This document shows, in pieces, positions 43,559 through 52,458 of a stretch of DNA of 64,000 bases. Each line of letters begins with the position of its first letter. Within the stretch, counting starts at the first letter, position 1. A model generated the notes under the pieces. The model had not been told where the DNA came from. It was given only the letters and a program-made list of their open reading frames with translations, and ran no database searches. The DNA comes from UBA5543 sp964464965. GTDB lineage: Bacteria; Bacteroidota; Bacteroidia; Chitinophagales; Chitinophagaceae. Both the position numbers and the translations under genes were made by a program. The stretch lies in assembly GCA_964464965.1 (NCBI GenBank), contig CAYXHM010000008.1, positions 77,709 through 141,708 on the forward strand, read 5' to 3'.

Positions 43559-43774
43559 TTATTTGTATTTAGGATCGTACTTCGTATTATCGGGAACCTC
43601 TATGTCTTTATTGCTCTGGTAACTGTGCTCATACAGGTTGTAGCAACCCGCCCATGCAAAGATGAATAACCCGAAAAAGAACAATAAGAATAGGAAACGA
43701 GATTTTGACGGCTTGTTCAGCTCTATATCTGCCGGGTTGTCCAGTTGATTTTCTTCGTTGTGATGTAGTTGCAT
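43559..43774 (-). CDS. Small membrane protein, 71 aa
   Basis: From the ATG at 43774 the product is a polar N-terminus (MQLHHNEENQLDNPADIEL), one helix (RFLFLLFFFGLFIFAWAGCY) and an acidic tail. The frame is open upstream to 43864, but that part would overlap the promoter space of the divergent kinase gene. No family recognised. Probably cotranscribed with the glycosyltransferase that follows 16 bases later. Confidence 0.55.
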   Translation of the reverse strand: MQLHHNEENQLDNPADIELNKPSKSRFLFLLFFFGLFIFAWAGCYNLYEHSYQSNKDIEVPDNTKYDPKYK

Positions 43775-43873
43775 GTTATTTACAGCGATATTTAACAGGC
43801 ACAAAAATAGTAGAAATCCGTTCAAAATCATAATATTTTTATAGTCATTTCGTTGTACGTACATTAGGGGTAT

Positions 43874-45019
43874 ATGCGCCAGTATCTTAATTGGAAAACT
43901 TATTTAATATTAGCAGCTTTGTGCATTGTTGGCGCATCGTTGTATTATACCAGCCAACTGGCGTCTAAACTGGCGGCAGAAGAGCGCAAGAAGATGGAGC
44001 AGGTGGTGGATGCCATAAAAATAATGGCAGACGAAGAGTCCGGTGGGCATGACCTTACATTCGCATCTACTTTCGTATCTCAGAATACCACCATACCTTT
44101 TATAGCAGTTGACGAGCAGGGCAACATTACCCAGTATAACAACCTGGACACTGCTAAAGTGAACCGCGATACCACCTACCTGCGCACCCAGCTAAAGGCG
44201 TTTATGAGTACAGGAGAGCCTATAGTGGCAGAACTGGGCTACGGGCTGGGCAAGCAATATATTTACTATGGCGAGTCTTACCTGCTTACACAGCTGCGCT
44301 ATTTCCCGTATGTGCAGCTGGCTATCATAATGCTCTTCCTGGTGGTGGTGCTTATATCATTCAGCACGGCACACCGTTCTATACAAAACCAGGTGTGGGT
44401 GGGGTTGTCTAAAGAAACCGCCCACCAGCTTGGCACACCCCTCAGCAGTATAGAGGGCTGGCTGGAGCTGCTGAAGGAAGACGGCAGGAATGTGGAAACC
44501 GTATCTGAAATGCAGAAAGACCTGGACCGCCTGAAACTGGTGGCAGACCGTTTTGGCAAAGTAGGCAGCATACCTGTGCTGGAGGAGGAGGACGTGCGCC
44601 ACCGCCTGCGCAATATGGTGGACTATATGCAGAAACGTGCCCCGCAGAAAGTACGCATAACCATAGACGAAATGGACAAAGAGATACCCGTGAACCTGAG
44701 CGGCCCGCTGTTTGACTGGGTTGTGGAAAACCTGATGCGCAATGCGCTGGACGCTATGGAGGGCAAGGGAAACATACACATATCTGTACAGGACACAGGC
44801 CCGCAGGTGTGGATAGATATAGCAGATACCGGCAAGGGCATACCCCGCCACCAGGTGAAAAAGATATTCAACCCCGGCTTTACTACCAAGAAAAGAGGGT
44901 GGGGGCTTGGGCTATCGCTTTCCAAACGCATTATAAAAAAATACCACCACGGCTCCCTGATAGTGAAGAATACCGAAGTGGGCAAGGGTACCACCTTCCG
45001 CATCATACTACGCAGGTAG
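43874..45019 (+). CDS. Sensor histidine kinase
   Basis: A 381-residue kinase: helix 1 (about 10-28), a periplasmic sensor of about 110 residues, helix 2 (about 146-164), then a dimerisation helix with His184 in LSKETAHQLGTPLSSIEGWL, and an ATPase domain (NLMRNALDAMEG, DIADTGKGIP, FNPGFTTKKRGWGLGLSLSK). The AHQLGTPL form of the H-box replaces the usual SHELRTPL. No response regulator gene is next to it, so its partner must be elsewhere. Confidence 0.93.
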   Translation: MRQYLNWKTYLILAALCIVGASLYYTSQLASKLAAEERKKMEQVVDAIKIMADEESGGHDLTFASTFVSQNTTIPFIAVDEQGNITQYNNLDTAKVNRDTTYLRTQLKAFMSTGEPIVAELGYGLGKQYIYYGESYLLTQLRYFPYVQLAIIMLFLVVVLISFSTAHRSIQNQVWVGLSKETAHQLGTPLSSIEGWLELLKEDGRNVETVSEMQKDLDRLKLVADRFGKVGSIPVLEEEDVRHRLRNMVDYMQKRAPQKVRITIDEMDKEIPVNLSGPLFDWVVENLMRNALDAMEGKGNIHISVQDTGPQVWIDIADTGKGIPRHQVKKIFNPGFTTKKRGWGLGLSLSKRIIKKYHHGSLIVKNTEVGKGTTFRIILRR

Positions 45020-45025
45020 GTTTTT

Positions 45026-45055
45026 TTGAGTTTAATAAAATTGCGGTTACATTTG
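45026..45055 (+). promoter_or_regulatory. Promoter of tRNA-Leu
   Basis: TTG at 45026-45028, 19 bases, TACATTTG at 45048-45055. The tRNA begins 16 bases after the -7 box. Confidence 0.8.
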
Positions 45056-45070
45056 CAATCCCCAAAAGTT

Positions 45071-45154
45071 GCGGTGGTGTTGAAACTGGTAGACAAGCAA
45101 CGTTGAGGTCGTTGTGTTCGAAAGGACGTGGGAGTTCGAATCTCCTCTACCGCA
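45071..45154 (+). tRNA. tRNA-Leu (GAG)
   Basis: An 84-base type II tRNA. Acceptor arms GCGGTGG and CTACCGC pair (one G-T), the anticodon stem is CAACG/CGTTG with loop TTGAGGT (anticodon GAG), a long variable arm follows (GTTCGAAAGGAC), and the T arm is GGGAG-TTCGAAT-CTCCT-like. The 3' CCA is not encoded. It has a consensus promoter and a terminator and is transcribed alone. Confidence 0.95.
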
Positions 45155-45160
45155 CACTTA

Positions 45161-45194
45161 AGGAAACGCCGTAACAACGGTGTTTCCTTTTTTT
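45161..45194 (+). terminator. Terminator of tRNA-Leu
   Basis: GGAAACGCCGT pairs with ACGGTGTTTCC around a four-base loop, followed by a run of T. Confidence 0.9.
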
Positions 45195-45510
45195 ATGGAT
45201 ATAAACCATTCCAGGGCAGATAGTCACACTTATAATATTGTGGAGGTCGATTTATATCCTACATATATATAGTTTGTATAGCATATTCTACATTCTGGCA
45301 TGCATTCACTTTAATGTACTAGTGCTTTCGGCAGAAACTGTTCTAATGCTTAGGGGATATAATTTCGGAGGAGTCTTAATGCTACTTGAGATATTGCAGC
45401 CTTTTGGAGCAATAACGATATGAAATGTCAGTAGCAATTTGATTTTCACCGGATATTAACATTAATATGTAACAACCATAATGCATTTTATCTACTTTTG
45501 ACGAGCGAAA
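45195..45510 (+). other. Intergenic region, no gene seen
   Basis: About 316 bases with AT-rich sequence. A 61-codon frame at 45238-45423 has no ribosome site or family features. No hairpin or repeat of note apart from the tRNA terminator on its left. Confidence 0.4.
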
Positions 45511-45933
45511 ATGAGATTGCTATTCAGGATATTTGTGTCACTCAGCTGCCTGCTTTTGGGTTTTAGCAGTAGTACGGAAGCACATGCCTTAGAAGATTGC
45601 ATGATGTTTTCTCCTGCCCGCTCGGTGAAGCACGCTACATATATTGTACCGCCATTTAAAGTTTGTGAAGGCCTTCCTGTACTCATCTACCATATACCGG
45701 AATCAGAGTATAGCTACGAACGGGTATATGAGGAAAGAGATGAAGAAACCACATCCTCTCATCCGGTAAAGAAGAAAAGGAGCAGTGACAACAAAGATTA
45801 TTTCACAAGCTTTTATTCTACCTCTTCGAAATATTTCCATTATTTTCCTGATGAAGGTCTATCTATTGGTAGGCATTATTATTCTTTTCTCTCTCTTTCC
45901 CGGACCATAGCGTTCGGCGTTATACGCATTTGA
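45511..45933 (+). CDS. Hypothetical secreted protein, 140 aa
   Basis: Signal peptide MRLLFRIFVSLSCLLLGFSS is followed by a short region with two cysteines (LEDCMMFSPARSVKH, VCEGLPVLIYHIPE), a charged middle (ERVYEERDEETTSSHPVKKK) and an aromatic, Ser-rich end (YFTSFYSTSSKYFHYFPDE). No family is recognised. It is 157 bases upstream of the RND operon in the same direction and could be part of that unit or its accessory. Confidence 0.55.
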   Translation: MRLLFRIFVSLSCLLLGFSSSTEAHALEDCMMFSPARSVKHATYIVPPFKVCEGLPVLIYHIPESEYSYERVYEERDEETTSSHPVKKKRSSDNKDYFTSFYSTSSKYFHYFPDEGLSIGRHYYSFLSLSRTIAFGVIRI

Positions 45934-46090
45934 TTTTTTTGTAGCAACACCATTTGCCTGTTACATGCTGGTCACCCGTGCAGCACGTGAGATGTCGTTT
46001 TAAACGCATGTCCACGAAGGAATGCAGCAGTGCATACACTCGGCCAATCCATATCGGGAATATCAAAAATAGCGTAAATACAAAACTATC

Positions 46091-47170
46091 ATGAATAGAA
46101 TTTTCATGCTGGCAGGTGTATGTGGATTGCTTTTTGCAAGTTGCAGCACCAATAGCGAGAACAAGGAAGAAACTGTAAAATTTATTGTTACCAGCCCAAT
46201 AAGAATAGACACGTCCATAACAAAAGAATACGTTTGCCAGATACAATCTATACGACATATAGAATTGCGTGCCCGGGAAAAGGGCTATCTACAAAACATT
46301 TTTGTTGACGAAGGTAAGTTTGTAAAAGAAGGGCAACTTCTATTCCGCATCATGCCCAATCTCTACGAAGCTGAAATGCAAAAGGCAAAGGCTGAAGCCA
46401 ATTTTGCTGAAATAGAATATAAAAACACAAAAAGGCTTGCCGATAGCAATGTAGTATCGAATAATGAAGCGGCAATGGCGAAAGCTAAGTTTGACAAAAC
46501 AAAAGCGGAGCTTTCATTAGCCCAGGTACACCTGCAGTTTACAGAGATCAGAGCCCCATTTGATGGTATTATAAATCGGTTCAATTTAAAACTGGGAAGC
46601 CTGGCAGACGAGGGAGACCTACTCACCACCTTATCTGACAACAGTAAGATGTGGGTGTACTTTAACGTACCTGAAGCTGAGTACCTGGACTATAGGGCCA
46701 ATTTTAAAAAGGATAGCATGATAAATGTAAATCTTTTATTGGCGAATAACGAGGTGTTTGAATACCCTGGTGTGATTGAGACAATAGAAGCCGAATTTAA
46801 TAACGAAACCGGTAATATCGCTTTCAGGGCTACATTTCCTAATCCAAAAGGATTGCTGAGACATGGCGAAACAGGGAATATCATGGTAAAGCAGCCTTAT
46901 CCGGACGCACTTATCATTCCACAGAAAGCTACGATGGAGATCATGGACAAAAAGTATGTTTTTGTAGTAGATAAAAACACCAAGGTGCAGTTAAGGCACA
47001 TTGTTATCGCTGCCGAAATGCCAGACCTGTACATCATAAAAGAGGGCCTGGAAGAAGGTGAAAAAATACTTCTTGAAGGCCTCCGTAAGGTAAAGAACAA
47101 TGATAAGATATCATTTGAATACCGGGCACCTGAACAGGTGATGTCTCACCTGAAATTACCGACAGAATAA
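46091..47170 (+). CDS. RND efflux periplasmic adaptor (membrane fusion) lipoprotein
   Basis: A 359-residue AcrA/MexA-like protein; lipobox FASC near residue 17. It has a lipoyl-type half (HIELRAREKGYLQNIFVDEG, KFVKEGQLLFRI), a coiled hairpin (about 90-150, AEMQKAKAEANFAEIEYKNT), the second lipoyl half with IRAPFDGIINRF, and a beta-barrel domain (FPNPKGLLRHGETGNIMV). It joins the inner-membrane pump to the outer-membrane channel encoded downstream. Confidence 0.95.
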   Translation: MNRIFMLAGVCGLLFASCSTNSENKEETVKFIVTSPIRIDTSITKEYVCQIQSIRHIELRAREKGYLQNIFVDEGKFVKEGQLLFRIMPNLYEAEMQKAKAEANFAEIEYKNTKRLADSNVVSNNEAAMAKAKFDKTKAELSLAQVHLQFTEIRAPFDGIINRFNLKLGSLADEGDLLTTLSDNSKMWVYFNVPEAEYLDYRANFKKDSMINVNLLLANNEVFEYPGVIETIEAEFNNETGNIAFRATFPNPKGLLRHGETGNIMVKQPYPDALIIPQKATMEIMDKKYVFVVDKNTKVQLRHIVIAAEMPDLYIIKEGLEEGEKILLEGLRKVKNNDKISFEYRAPEQVMSHLKLPTE

Positions 47171-47195
47171 TGTAAAGCTTCAAAAAACAAACCAC

Positions 47196-50100
47196 ATGTT
47201 TAATATATTTATCAAAAGGCCTGTCCTTGCGATAGTGATATCACTTGTCATTATCTTCATGGGCATACTGGCTATTAATACGCTGCCTACATCGCAGTTC
47301 CCTTCAATCGCCCCACCAAGGGTATTGGTGAGTGTAGCATACCCCGGGGCCAGTGCAGACGTGCTGGTCCAGTCTGTTCTCATCCCGATGGAAAAAGCCA
47401 TAAATGGTGTACCGGGTATGAGATACATGAGTTCGGACGCTACAAGCGCAGGCGAGGCTACCATACAGGTGGTTTTCAACCTGGGCACAGACCCTAACCA
47501 GGCCGTGGTAAACGTCAAAAATCGTATAGAACAGGTAACCAACAGGCTGCCACCATTGGTACAGCGCGAGGGTATCATTGTAAACATACTACAGGCAAAT
47601 ATGCTGATGTATGTGAACGTGTACAGCAAAGACAAACATGCAGATGAAAACTTCCTGTACAACTTTGCCAACGTAAATATACTGCGTGAACTGAGTCGTG
47701 TAACCGGCGTGGGCAGTGCACAGATACTCGGTACCAGGCAATATGCCATGCGTATATGGCTAAAGCCAGACAGGATGCGGGCTTATAATATCGCCACAGA
47801 GGAGATAATGGAAGCCCTGGCCAGCCAGAGTGTCATAGGCTCGCCGGGAAGAATCGGAAGGAGTGATGGCAAACGTTCCCAGGCGCTGGAATATGTATTG
47901 ACCTATCAGGGAAGATACAACAAGCCAGAACAGTACGATGATATCATTATCAGGGCAAACCCCGAAGGTGAGATCCTTCACCTGAAGGATGTTGCAGACG
48001 TAGAACTGGGAAGTGAATTTTATGATATCTATTCTAACCTGAATAATCACCCATCTGCGGCTATTGTACTGAAGCAGACCTATGGCAGTAATGCCAGCGT
48101 TGTAATTAAAAACATAAAAGCAAAGCTGGAAGAGATCAAAGCAAGTTCCTTCCCGACAGGGATGGACTATGAGATCAGCTACGACGTTTCTAACTTTCTG
48201 GACGCTTCTATCGAAAAAGTGATACATACACTGGCGGAAGCCTTTATACTCGTAGCCTTTGTTGTATTCCTGTTCCTTGGAGACTGGCGCTCCACATTAA
48301 TACCAACACTCGCAGTGCCGGTATCATTGATAGGCGCTTTTTTCTTCATGCAGTTGTTCGGGTTGACTATCAACCTGATTACGCTGTTTGCACTGGTACT
48401 GGCCATCGGTATCGTTGTAGATGATGCGATAGTGGTAGTAGAGGCCGTACATGCCAAAATGGAGGAAGAACATTTGTCGGCTTACAAGGCGGTGCAAAAG
48501 GTGCTACGCGAAATAAGCGGGGCTGTTATAGCCATTACCTTACTGATGACGGCAGTATTCGTGCCCGTAGCTTTTATGTCGGGCCCTGTTGGTATATTCT
48601 ACAGACAGTTTGCCATTACTATGGCTACAGCCATCGTTATTTCAGGCATTGTGGCACTTACGCTTACACCGGTATTATGCGCCATGATACTGAGGAACAA
48701 CCACGGTAAGCCCAAAAAGAAAACTCTGGTAGATAAGTTTATAGATGGTTTCAACCGCCTGTTTGAAAAACTTACGGGTAAATACACAAAGTTCCTCACG
48801 TTAATTGTGAATCGCAGACTGGTCACCTTCGGCATACTGCTGGCGTTCGGTATAGGTATATTCGGCATTACAAGAAGTCTCCCTTCAGGCTTCATTCCAA
48901 ACGAAGACCAGGGCATGATATACGCCATTATTCAGACACCGCCCGGCTCTACGCTGGAACGTACCAACGACCTGGCACGCAGGCTACAGGAGATAGCAGA
49001 GCATGTAGAAGGCATAAAGTCAGTATCTGCATTGGCAGGTTACGAGGTGTTGACAGAAGGACGCGGTTCTAATGCTGGTACGTGCCTTATCAACCTGGAA
49101 GACTGGTCGAAACGCAAACATACCGTGAATGAGATCATAGAGGAACTGGAAGAAAAGGCAAAGGATATTCCGGGTGCTACTATTGAATTCTTCGGGCCAC
49201 CTGCTGTACCGGGTTACGGCGCTGCAGGTGGTTTTGCACTACGCCTGCTGGATAAAACCAACAGTGATGATTACAGGGACCTGGAAAAAGTGAACGATCA
49301 GTTTATGGCCGATCTTGAGAAGCGCAAAGAACTATCAGGTCTGTTCACATTCTTTAGTGCAAACTATCCGCAATACGAACTGGAAATAGACAACCAGGCT
49401 GCTATGCAGAAGGGAGTCTCGATAGGAAAAGCCATGGACAATCTTTCTATACTCATAGGTAGTACTTACGAGCAAGGATTTATCAGGTTCGGCAACTTCT
49501 TTAAAGTATATGTACAGGCTTCTCCCGAATACAGGCGGTTACCGGAAGACGTTTTGAAACTGTATGTAAAGAACAACCGAGATGAAATGGTGCCCTATTC
49601 CGCCTTTATGAAAATAAAGAAGACACATGGACTGAATGAGATCACGCGTTATAATATGTACACCTCATCTGCCATTCGGGGCGACGCTGCAAAAGGATAC
49701 AGTACCGGTGAAGCTATTGCAGCCATACAGGATGAAGCTAAAAAATTACCCCGCGGTTATGATATAGATTGGGAAGGTCTTTCAAAAGATGAGGTAGGTC
49801 GTGGCAATGAATCGCTTTATATTTTCCTTGTAGTATTAGCTTTTGTGTACCTCGTATTGGCCGCACAGTACGAGAGTTTCATCATCCCGTTAGCGGTGGT
49901 TCTATCATTACCTGCAGGTGTATTTGGTTCATTCTTGTTATTGAAACTGATGGGGCTCGCCAATGATATTTACGCGCAGGTGGGACTGGTGATGCTCGTA
50001 GGGTTGCTGGGCAAGAATGCCGTACTGATAGTAGAGTTTGCTGTACAAAAACATCAGCATGGGGCGACGGTACTGGAGGCTGCGATAGAAGGTGCCAAAG

Positions 50101-50360
50101 TGCGTTTCCGTCCTATATTAATGACATCCTTCGCGTTTATTGCCGGCCTTATTCCGCTGGTATTTGCACACGGTCCGGGTGCTATCGGCAACCGTACTAT
50201 TGGATCTTCTGCCCTTGGTGGTATGCTTTTCGGTACCATTTTCGGTGTCATCATTGTACCGGGACTGTACTACATATTCGGTACGCTGGCCGATGGACGT
50301 AAGATGATAAAAGATGAACATGAAGCTCCTTTAACTGAAGAAATTACACACAATGTTTAA
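47196..50360 (+). CDS. RND efflux permease (AcrB/HAE1 family)
   Basis: A 1054-residue permease of full family length, with twelve helices and two large periplasmic loops. Start: FIKRPVLAIVISLVIIFMGI. Proton relay: GIVVDDAIVVVEAV in helix 4. The HAE1 signature GPVGIFYRQFAITMATAIVI and the end helices (GLLGKNAVLIVEFAVQ, MTSFAFIAGLIPLVFAHGPG) are clear. It exports hydrophobic compounds with proton flow. The outer-membrane gene starts inside its last codons (ATGTTTAA). Confidence 0.96.
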   Translation: MFNIFIKRPVLAIVISLVIIFMGILAINTLPTSQFPSIAPPRVLVSVAYPGASADVLVQSVLIPMEKAINGVPGMRYMSSDATSAGEATIQVVFNLGTDPNQAVVNVKNRIEQVTNRLPPLVQREGIIVNILQANMLMYVNVYSKDKHADENFLYNFANVNILRELSRVTGVGSAQILGTRQYAMRIWLKPDRMRAYNIATEEIMEALASQSVIGSPGRIGRSDGKRSQALEYVLTYQGRYNKPEQYDDIIIRANPEGEILHLKDVADVELGSEFYDIYSNLNNHPSAAIVLKQTYGSNASVVIKNIKAKLEEIKASSFPTGMDYEISYDVSNFLDASIEKVIHTLAEAFILVAFVVFLFLGDWRSTLIPTLAVPVSLIGAFFFMQLFGLTINLITLFALVLAIGIVVDDAIVVVEAVHAKMEEEHLSAYKAVQKVLREISGAVIAITLLMTAVFVPVAFMSGPVGIFYRQFAITMATAIVISGIVALTLTPVLCAMILRNNHGKPKKKTLVDKFIDGFNRLFEKLTGKYTKFLTLIVNRRLVTFGILLAFGIGIFGITRSLPSGFIPNEDQGMIYAIIQTPPGSTLERTNDLARRLQEIAEHVEGIKSVSALAGYEVLTEGRGSNAGTCLINLEDWSKRKHTVNEIIEELEEKAKDIPGATIEFFGPPAVPGYGAAGGFALRLLDKTNSDDYRDLEKVNDQFMADLEKRKELSGLFTFFSANYPQYELEIDNQAAMQKGVSIGKAMDNLSILIGSTYEQGFIRFGNFFKVYVQASPEYRRLPEDVLKLYVKNNRDEMVPYSAFMKIKKTHGLNEITRYNMYTSSAIRGDAAKGYSTGEAIAAIQDEAKKLPRGYDIDWEGLSKDEVGRGNESLYIFLVVLAFVYLVLAAQYESFIIPLAVVLSLPAGVFGSFLLLKLMGLANDIYAQVGLVMLVGLLGKNAVLIVEFAVQKHQHGATVLEAAIEGAKVRFRPILMTSFAFIAGLIPLVFAHGPGAIGNRTIGSSALGGMLFGTIFGVIIVPGLYYIFGTLADGRKMIKDEHEAPLTEEITHNV

Positions 50361-51786
50361 AAGAAAAATATACCAATACTTAGGCGTAGTCTTTATAGCG
50401 CTTACTCTCAACGCTTGCAATATCCCGGCTGTAGTCCGGAAAACGGAGAACAAAACACTGCCGGAAAGTTATAACAACAAGCAGGACAGTATTAATGTAG
50501 CAAAGGTTAACTGGAAAAATTATTTCAACGATGCATACCTGGATGCTTTGATAGATACTGCATTAAAAAACAACCAGGAATTAAATATCACGTTGCAGGA
50601 AATAGAGATAAGCCGCAACGAGGCCCGCGCCAGGAAGGGAGAGTATCTCCCCTTCCTGGGTATAAAAGCGGGTGGGGGTGTAGACAAGGCTGCACGGTAC
50701 ACCAACATAGGTGCTGTGGAAGCTATAACAGAAATGGAGCCCGGCCGCGAAATGCCCGATCCGGTGCCTGACGTACAGATATCGGCATACGCAACCTGGG
50801 AGTTGGATATCTGGCGCAAACTGCGCAATGCAAAAAAAGCAGCTGTGTCAAGGTACCTTTCTACTATTGACGGCAAGAACTTTGTGGTGACCAACCTGGT
50901 TGCAGAAATAGCCAATTCTTATTACGAATTGCTGGCGCTGGATAACCAGCTGGCTATTGTAAAGCAAAACGTTGAGATACAGACCAACGCCTTGAAAATA
51001 GTAAGGCTACAGAAAGAAGCTGCCCGTGTTACAGAACTTGCCGTGCGCAGGTTTGAGGCACAGGTGCTGAGCACACAAAGCCTGCAGTACAATATCCTGC
51101 AGCAGATAACAGAAACAGAGAACCGTATCAATTTCCTGCTAGGCAGGTTTCCGCAGCCGATAGCGCGCAACGCACAGGCATTTGAAAAGCTGGTACCTGG
51201 AACGGTACAGACCGGCATGCCATCGCAGTTGCTGGAAAATCGTCCTGACGTGAAACAGGCGGAGCAGGAACTGGCCGCTGCTAAACTGGATGTAAAGGTG
51301 GCGAAAGCAAGGTTTTATCCTTCATTAGGTATTTCTGCATCTATCGGGTATAGGGCATTCAACCCTGTTTATCTTATCAAGTCTCCTGAATCACTTTTAT
51401 ATTCACTGGCGGGAGACCTGGTTGCGCCATTGGTAAACAGGAATGCTATCAAGGCAACATATTACAGTGCTAATGCAAAGCAGGTGCAGGCAGTGTACAA
51501 TTATGAACGTACGATACTGAATGCCTACGTGGAAGTTGTCAACCAGCTTGCAAAGATGAATAACCTGGAAAAGAGCTACGAATTGAAATCAAAACAGGTA
51601 CAGGCCTTATCGCAATCGGTAGATATTTCTAACGACCTCTTCAAGTCAGCGCGTGCAGATTATATGGAAGTTTTGCTGACACAACGTGATGCACTGGAAG
51701 CAAAATTTGAACTGGTAGAGACCAGGAAACAACAGATGAACGCGATGGTGAATATTTACCATGCATTAGGTGGTGGTTGGAAATAG
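50353..51786 (+). CDS. Outer-membrane efflux lipoprotein (TolC/NodT type)
   Basis: A 477-residue protein with lipoprotein signal ending in LNAC (Cys22). Two repeats of the OEP family follow, rich in coiled helices (for example ALKNNQELNITLQEIEISRN and ELAAAKLDVKVAKARFYPS) with the PSLGISASIGY strand. The overlap of eight bases with the permease gene points to translational coupling. It forms the exit duct of the tripartite pump. Confidence 0.94.
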   Translation: MFKRKIYQYLGVVFIALTLNACNIPAVVRKTENKTLPESYNNKQDSINVAKVNWKNYFNDAYLDALIDTALKNNQELNITLQEIEISRNEARARKGEYLPFLGIKAGGGVDKAARYTNIGAVEAITEMEPGREMPDPVPDVQISAYATWELDIWRKLRNAKKAAVSRYLSTIDGKNFVVTNLVAEIANSYYELLALDNQLAIVKQNVEIQTNALKIVRLQKEAARVTELAVRRFEAQVLSTQSLQYNILQQITETENRINFLLGRFPQPIARNAQAFEKLVPGTVQTGMPSQLLENRPDVKQAEQELAAAKLDVKVAKARFYPSLGISASIGYRAFNPVYLIKSPESLLYSLAGDLVAPLVNRNAIKATYYSANAKQVQAVYNYERTILNAYVEVVNQLAKMNNLEKSYELKSKQVQALSQSVDISNDLFKSARADYMEVLLTQRDALEAKFELVETRKQQMNAMVNIYHALGGGWK

Positions 51787-51803
51787 AATTAATTGCATTA
51801 CAC

Positions 51804-51821
51804 AGCCTGCATCCCTAGGCT
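51804..51821 (+). terminator. Possible terminator after the RND operon
   Basis: AGCCT pairs with AGGCT, followed by ACCCGATTTTT. It is short, and a run of eight G lies just after (51835-51842). Confidence 0.35.
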
Positions 51822-51906
51822 ACCCGATTTTTAAGGGGGGGGCACCCTGCCAAAAATAAAAGGTAATGGGTATCTTACCGCGCAATAAAGACACACAGGA
51901 TAAACT

Positions 51907-52104
51907 ATGGCAAAAGAACCGTTGGAAAAAAAGCTGTGGAAAGCTACCGACAAACTGCGCAAGAATATGGACGCGGCAGAATACAGGCATGTGGTGCTGG
52001 GCCTCATATTCCTCAAGTATATATCAGACGCGTTTGAGGAACTGTACGACCAGCCGGTGGCGCAGAAAACTGACGGTGCCGACTATATTACGGAAGAATA
52101 CTAA
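51907..52104 (+). pseudogene. hsdM: Truncated hsdM (type I restriction methylase) fragment
   Basis: The 65-codon frame begins MAKEPLEKKLWKATDKLRKN and continues with DAAEYRHVVLGLIFLKYISD and AFEELYDQ, the first about 60 residues of HsdM helical bundle. The family should go on to an EY...NVFWVP segment and over 400 more residues; here a stop follows ITEEY and no further HsdM sequence is found in any frame. hsdS and hsdR are absent. It is the remnant of a deleted type I restriction system, and the element at 52114 starts about 10 bases after its stop. Confidence 0.85.
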
Positions 52105-52113
52105 GAATGATAG

Positions 52114-52144
52114 TTGGCACAATCATCTTTTTTGCGTATATTTG
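52114..52144 (+). promoter_or_regulatory. Consensus promoter of element B
   Basis: TTG (52114-52116), 20 bases, TATATTTG (52137-52144). Expected transcript start is near 52150. Confidence 0.7.
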
Positions 52145-52149
52145 CTATA

Positions 52150-52247
52150 GTATTTTAAAGGTGCAAGAAACAACATCGCCATGCTTGTAAAACCAATAGC
52201 AGGAACAAACTTTATAATAACAGGCCACGCTAACGCGCGGCCTTTTT
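52150..52247 (+). ncRNA. Candidate small RNA of about 98 bases
   Basis: Bounded on the left by the consensus promoter and on the right by the hairpin GGCCACGC-TAAC-GCGCGGCC with five T (52223-52247). The copy at 9561-9647 on the minus strand would be about 87 bases. The bodies of the two RNAs are not alike, only the hairpin context and the tail downstream, so a small coding gene is an alternative. Confidence 0.35.
52223..52247 (+). terminator. Terminator-like hairpin inside element B
   Basis: GGCC-A-CGC pairs with GCG-C-GGCC around TAAC, with one A/C mismatch, followed by TTTTT. Confidence 0.65.
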
Positions 52248-52458
52248 CATTTTTGTTAAGTTCTGTTTATAACCTGTTTTACTTAACATTACTTAACAAT
52301 TCAAATGCAACACATTGTCAATCAGCACCTCGCAAGGGTACGATATTGCTTTTATTTAAACCTGTTTTTATGTACTTAACAAAATTTATGGGCTGCAGTC
52401 ACAACAGCAGGCAGAAAATGAAAAAAACGTTGCCTGGGTTACTAACAAGGCAAAATCA

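Larger units (their letters stand above)
52105..52458 (+). repeat. Dispersed promoter-hairpin-tail element, copy B
   Basis: Plus-strand copy of the element seen at 9430-9660. It has a full promoter (TTG 52114-52116, 20 bases, TATATTTG 52137-52144), an ATG at 52181, a terminator-like hairpin with T run (52223-52247), then ACTTAACATTACTTAACA, CGATATTGCTTTTA, TTAAACC and a last ACTTAACAA (ends near 52381). The 41-base spacing between the ACTTAACAA and CGATATTG motifs is the same as in copy A. A 93-codon frame from 52181 runs through it. It sits in the scar of the hsdM deletion. Confidence 0.6.

Noticed and set aside
45238..45423. 61-codon frame after tRNA-Leu
   Set aside because: No ribosome site, odd composition and no recognisable feature.
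45511..51786. Heavy-metal (HME) type RND pump
   Set aside because: The permease has the HAE1 signature GPVGIFYRQFAIT and lacks the charged motif of metal pumps in helix 4.
51907..52104. Functional restriction-modification system
   Set aside because: Only 65 codons of hsdM remain, and there is no hsdS or hsdR in the window.
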